Source: Lingula anatina
Taxonomy: Eukaryota; Brachiopoda; Lingulata; Lingulida; Lingulidae
Assembly (NCBI RefSeq): GCF_001039355.2
Contig: NW_019774814.1
Location: forward strand, 346,793 to 410,792
Direction of reading: 5' to 3'
Length of the DNA: 64,000 bases
Positions within the stretch are counted from its first letter, which is position 1; the number at the start of each line of letters is the position of its first letter. The translations under genes were made by a program, and so were the position numbers. Below the pieces are notes generated by a model. That model had not been told where the DNA came from. It did no database searches and saw only the letters and a program-made list of their open reading frames with translations. Positions 60,927 through 64,000 of this stretch are shown one piece after another.

Positions 60927-62848
60927 GGCCTGAAATTGATGAAGTGAGTAAATGTCACGTGCACTTATTCTAGCAAATTTCTTAGAGGCAAAAGAGAATA
61001 AAGCTCTGATCCTGAAATGACTCTTCTTATCCACTCACGTTCTTTTGCCACTCTGTCAAGCTAACGAATGTTATAACTATTTTCAATGAACGATTTTCCA
61101 CACAATTTTCTCGGTAATACTGCAGACACGGAAGTGCCTGTAACAGTCTATTGGTAAGATAATGATGAAACATGACCACGTAGAGCTCACAGGCACCCAA
61201 AGCGAGATTGACTTTAAACCTTGTAAAGCAATTTAAGTTAACACTTATCGTACTTTCTTAACGTACTTTCTTAACCGTTTAAAGAATAAAACGTAATAGA
61301 CAAGATCCCAATTAAGATATTTTAGTAGAGTAGTTTTAAAAACCACGCTTTATTTGCTCGGTCTTGTAAATTGCGATAAAATAGGATGAAATGTCAACCA
61401 AAGGAAAATATCTGTAAATGCGTCAAGCACAGATGAAGGTCACAAACTGTTTGCACAAAGCTCATGTTGAACGAACTGGACCCTTAGAAAAAAAGTGGAA
61501 GCGTTAAAATTATGATACAACTCAAGTATCGGTATTCACGACAAACCGGTCTTGCTCTAGTGCCATCACAAGTTGGAGCTAGCCTAGTTGCTGGTTGGCA
61601 AACTTCCATGGTGAAACTGAGTCTTCATCACGCGACCCAGCAAAGATTCGAAGGCACGGCTATGTGGTTCATGAAATGGTTATTGTGATAAATGTGAAAG
61701 AACATATATATGTGACCAAATTATTATATAGACAGCGCGACCTACCCCAATGGTAGCAGCCCCTCCCTTGCCCTACCCTCCAACTGATCCAATGACCAAC
61801 GAACAATACTGACCAGAAGTTCCTATGTTCATCATGAAATCCCAGGGTCCATCAAACAACGCTGGGGTTTTGAAGTTAGAACGAAACGGCGACGTCAGAC
61901 TAAACCCTTCATATAGGAGTTGGAAGGTCGAATTACGTAATCGAAGAACCTACCTAGCAAGACAGCCTGATACCTGAGCATCTGAACGCGTGAATGTAAA
62001 AATATTTCAAGATTTTTGAAGTGACAAAATTTAACCCACCTTCCGTACGGCCAGCGGCTACTGTAGATCTATATATATATGAGTATCCTGGACAGTGCAC
62101 TGGCCTTTAAGTTCTGCTGCACTAGTGTAATATATGTTTGTGGCCACGTAATTACACTTGGCATTGTGTTTAGTCTATATAGAGATTTCTATTGCACTCT
62201 ATTGATCAGTAAGCAGCATGGATAAGCCTCTATTGTCCGCAATCCATGCAGATCGAGCTGAGCTGTAATATCAAAACGATACAATAGTGGGTCAAAGTTA
62301 CAACAGGTAGAGGTTGAGGATGTTTGTAAGATGTCATGGGAACAGGGAAAAACCCGTTAGAGACTGGTTTTGCAGACAAACTTTATTTTCTTTAAGCTGG
62401 TTGAAGAAAATCTTGAGCTAAAGGATTGAACAAGGCGAAAGACGCGTGGACAGTAAATATTAAATATTGATCACTTAGGCCCTACAGTATGTTGACAGGG
62501 GTTCGATATGTTAATACAAAGGATCTAACGTTGAACTGGAACTTTTAATAAAGAAGTAGAATTCCCAACGGCAAAGGTGTTTTCAGGCGTGGTCGACAAT
62601 TTATTTTTGAAGACCAGTGTTGGAATAAAATTAATTGTTGCAAACGTGGTGCATACCAGTTCTTGTGTTTGTAAGGTTCATAAAAAGGTGTACAATCACC
62701 CTTGCATTTTTATTGTTGATACTGCAATAAAAAGTCTCCTTAAAGCATAGGGGATGTTCACCTATATTTCTCAAGGTGAATTGGTAAATGATTTCTGCTC
62801 TGGGTACTCACACGCTCATCGGGTGCACAAAACAAAACTTACGTCCAG
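60927..62848. other. Upstream region of the GlcNAc transferase, no recognised gene
   Basis: The acceptor-like site at 60927-60932 on the minus strand implies at least one upstream 5' UTR exon somewhere here, which I could not place. No domain-bearing frame is seen. Confidence 0.5.
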
Positions 62849-62944
62849 GTTCTCCTTGAGGACTCCGGTTTGGAGAACACAACTGAGCTTGCCTGTCTTG
62901 TGGCGGACCATAGGGTCTGGAAATCTAGTTATGATGATGCTTAA
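62849..62944 (+). mobile_element. Possible C-terminal remnant of a non-LTR retrotransposon ORF
   Basis: A short frame reads VLLEDSGLENTTELACLV then ADHRVWKSSYDDA and a stop. The pattern E-D-x-G-L, E-L, D-R/H-x-x-W at a C-terminus resembles the end of endonuclease/reverse transcriptase ORFs, but it is only 31 residues and could be chance. Confidence 0.25.
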
Positions 62945-64000
62945 TTGAGTATGTTGATGGTCGACTGCGGTCGTAGACTAATTTTAGCATTCATGTTAAG
63001 AGTTATTTTGAGAAATGTTATTTATAAGTCCAGGTACTATCTCATGCGAAAAAAAAAGACCAGTTTCATGGTGTCCGAACAGTTATTTATGATGTAATTT
63101 TAATTAGTTAAAACAGCCATTTCTTTGAGTCCTTTGTGTGCTGTAAAATTCACCTATAATGTTTTCCGAAATATATCTTGCAAAACGGTGAATTTAGGTA
63201 AGTGAAAGTAATTTAAACCAGACACGGAATGTTTTAATAGGATAATGGAAATTTTATTGATTGTTGTGAAATGTAACCATCATAAAAAGAATTACTAAAC
63301 TATGTTCTGCACAGCAGTGAAATATTTGCTTTGTATAACTCATTAACTGTAAATGTGTCATGATGTAGTTGCTCTATAAATAAATGTGTCAAGCATTCAT
63401 ATTTTATTTTCTGTTGTATTCTGTTAGTATGAAAAATGTGCACAGTTGAAATGTCATGTCTCTGCTAAGCCATCACCAGAGTACATTTGTGTTGGCTTTA
63501 GATATTGTCCAGGTTAATTTTGTACTTTACAATACTAATCTATTATGAACAAAATGTATGAACAAAAATATTTTTCCCAGGCAATATTTTACATGTTATA
63601 ATGTAAAATGATGATTTCAAAGTTCGAAATATAAATTTAATGTGAGAATGCATGTTTTTGTGGGTAACTAAAGGTGAGATCTTCATAATACAATAAAGTA
63701 GGATAAGCAAAGTTTATGTCATTCAATTTGGCTTCAGCTGACCATGATGTCTAGTTAGAGAAGAAATGCACGGGTATCGTTTCATTTGATTCAATATTGC
63801 AGTGTAAAAACTCTCAAAATTTATGTAAAAGCATCCATAGAGTAGCTTGAGTGTAGATCTATAGCTCTGAGTGGAAACTCAGTCCAAGCATTAATAGAGA
63901 TAGCACATCGTGAAAATGTAGCAGGGAGGGAGGGGTATTCTTCTGTCAGTCAACAAAAAAGCAGCCTTTTCATCTCCATGAGAGCAGCAGTTAGACACAC
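62945..64000. other. Right-edge stretch without recognised gene
   Basis: AT-rich sequence with short frames only. No RNA gene, repeat array or domain was recognised. Confidence 0.5.

Noticed and set aside
60927-61034. Earlier start of the GlcNAc transferase at 61034
   Set aside because: The extra 36 residues would precede the type II anchor, and a good acceptor (tttcag) lies directly before the ATG at 60926.
1-64000. CRISPR arrays, bacterial operons or tRNA genes
   Set aside because: No regularly spaced repeats of that type, no prokaryotic gene organisation and no recognisable tRNA cloverleaf were seen; the window is animal nuclear DNA.

Overview
The window is animal nuclear DNA: AT-rich, with many GT-AG introns, microsatellites, non-LTR and DNA-transposon remnants, and genes typical of a marine invertebrate. 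I lean towards a lophotrochozoan such as a mollusc, but this is weakly supported. I built gene models by joining exons at splice sites and checking reading phase. Four gene models close perfectly in phase, and a fifth, which runs off the left edge, is in phase throughout the part that is visible.

Layout. (1) 239-12725, minus: 5' part of a casein kinase 1 gamma gene (CSNK1G), whose two distal exons appear twice because of an assembly duplication. (2) 12726-13664: a compact divergent promoter region with CRE, ETS-like and YY1-like sites. (3) 13665-23568, plus: complete 21-exon CEP120 gene (1021 codons), with its last three exons and 3' flank repeated at 25953-29316. (4) 25652-41400: repeat-rich region with PIF/Harbinger-like Myb/SANT ORFs, a tandem family of a small 133-nt exon-like unit, a YqaJ-like nuclease fragment, a decayed zinc-finger gene, a LINE 3' end and a MITE-like element. 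(5) 42132-46026, minus: complete 6-exon gene for a secreted, membrane-anchored von Willebrand A protein (569 aa). (6) 46772-47657: weak candidate exons. (7) 47805-58127, plus: complete 12-exon gene for a GH20 beta-hexosaminidase with a long glutamine-rich N-terminal region and a C-terminal membrane anchor (976 aa). (8) 59076-60926, minus: complete two-exon core-2-type beta-1,6-GlcNAc transferase (445 aa), convergent with the hexosaminidase. (9) 60927-64000: no confident gene.

Six single N characters (3407, 25952, 30236, 33417, 39326, 40366) each lie beside near-identical duplicated sequence. This pattern is best explained by unmerged haplotype contigs placed in tandem, so the repeated exons should not be read as real tandem duplications. 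The copies do give an allelic comparison, which includes a nonsense difference, alternative insertions at one site and a new hairpin.

Biologically, the first half pairs a Wnt/membrane-linked kinase with a centriole protein in a head-to-head arrangement that also exists in human (CSNK1G3/CEP120). The second half holds cell-surface and glycan genes: a vWA adhesion-type protein, a chitin/glycan-cleaving GH20 enzyme and an O-glycan branching transferase.
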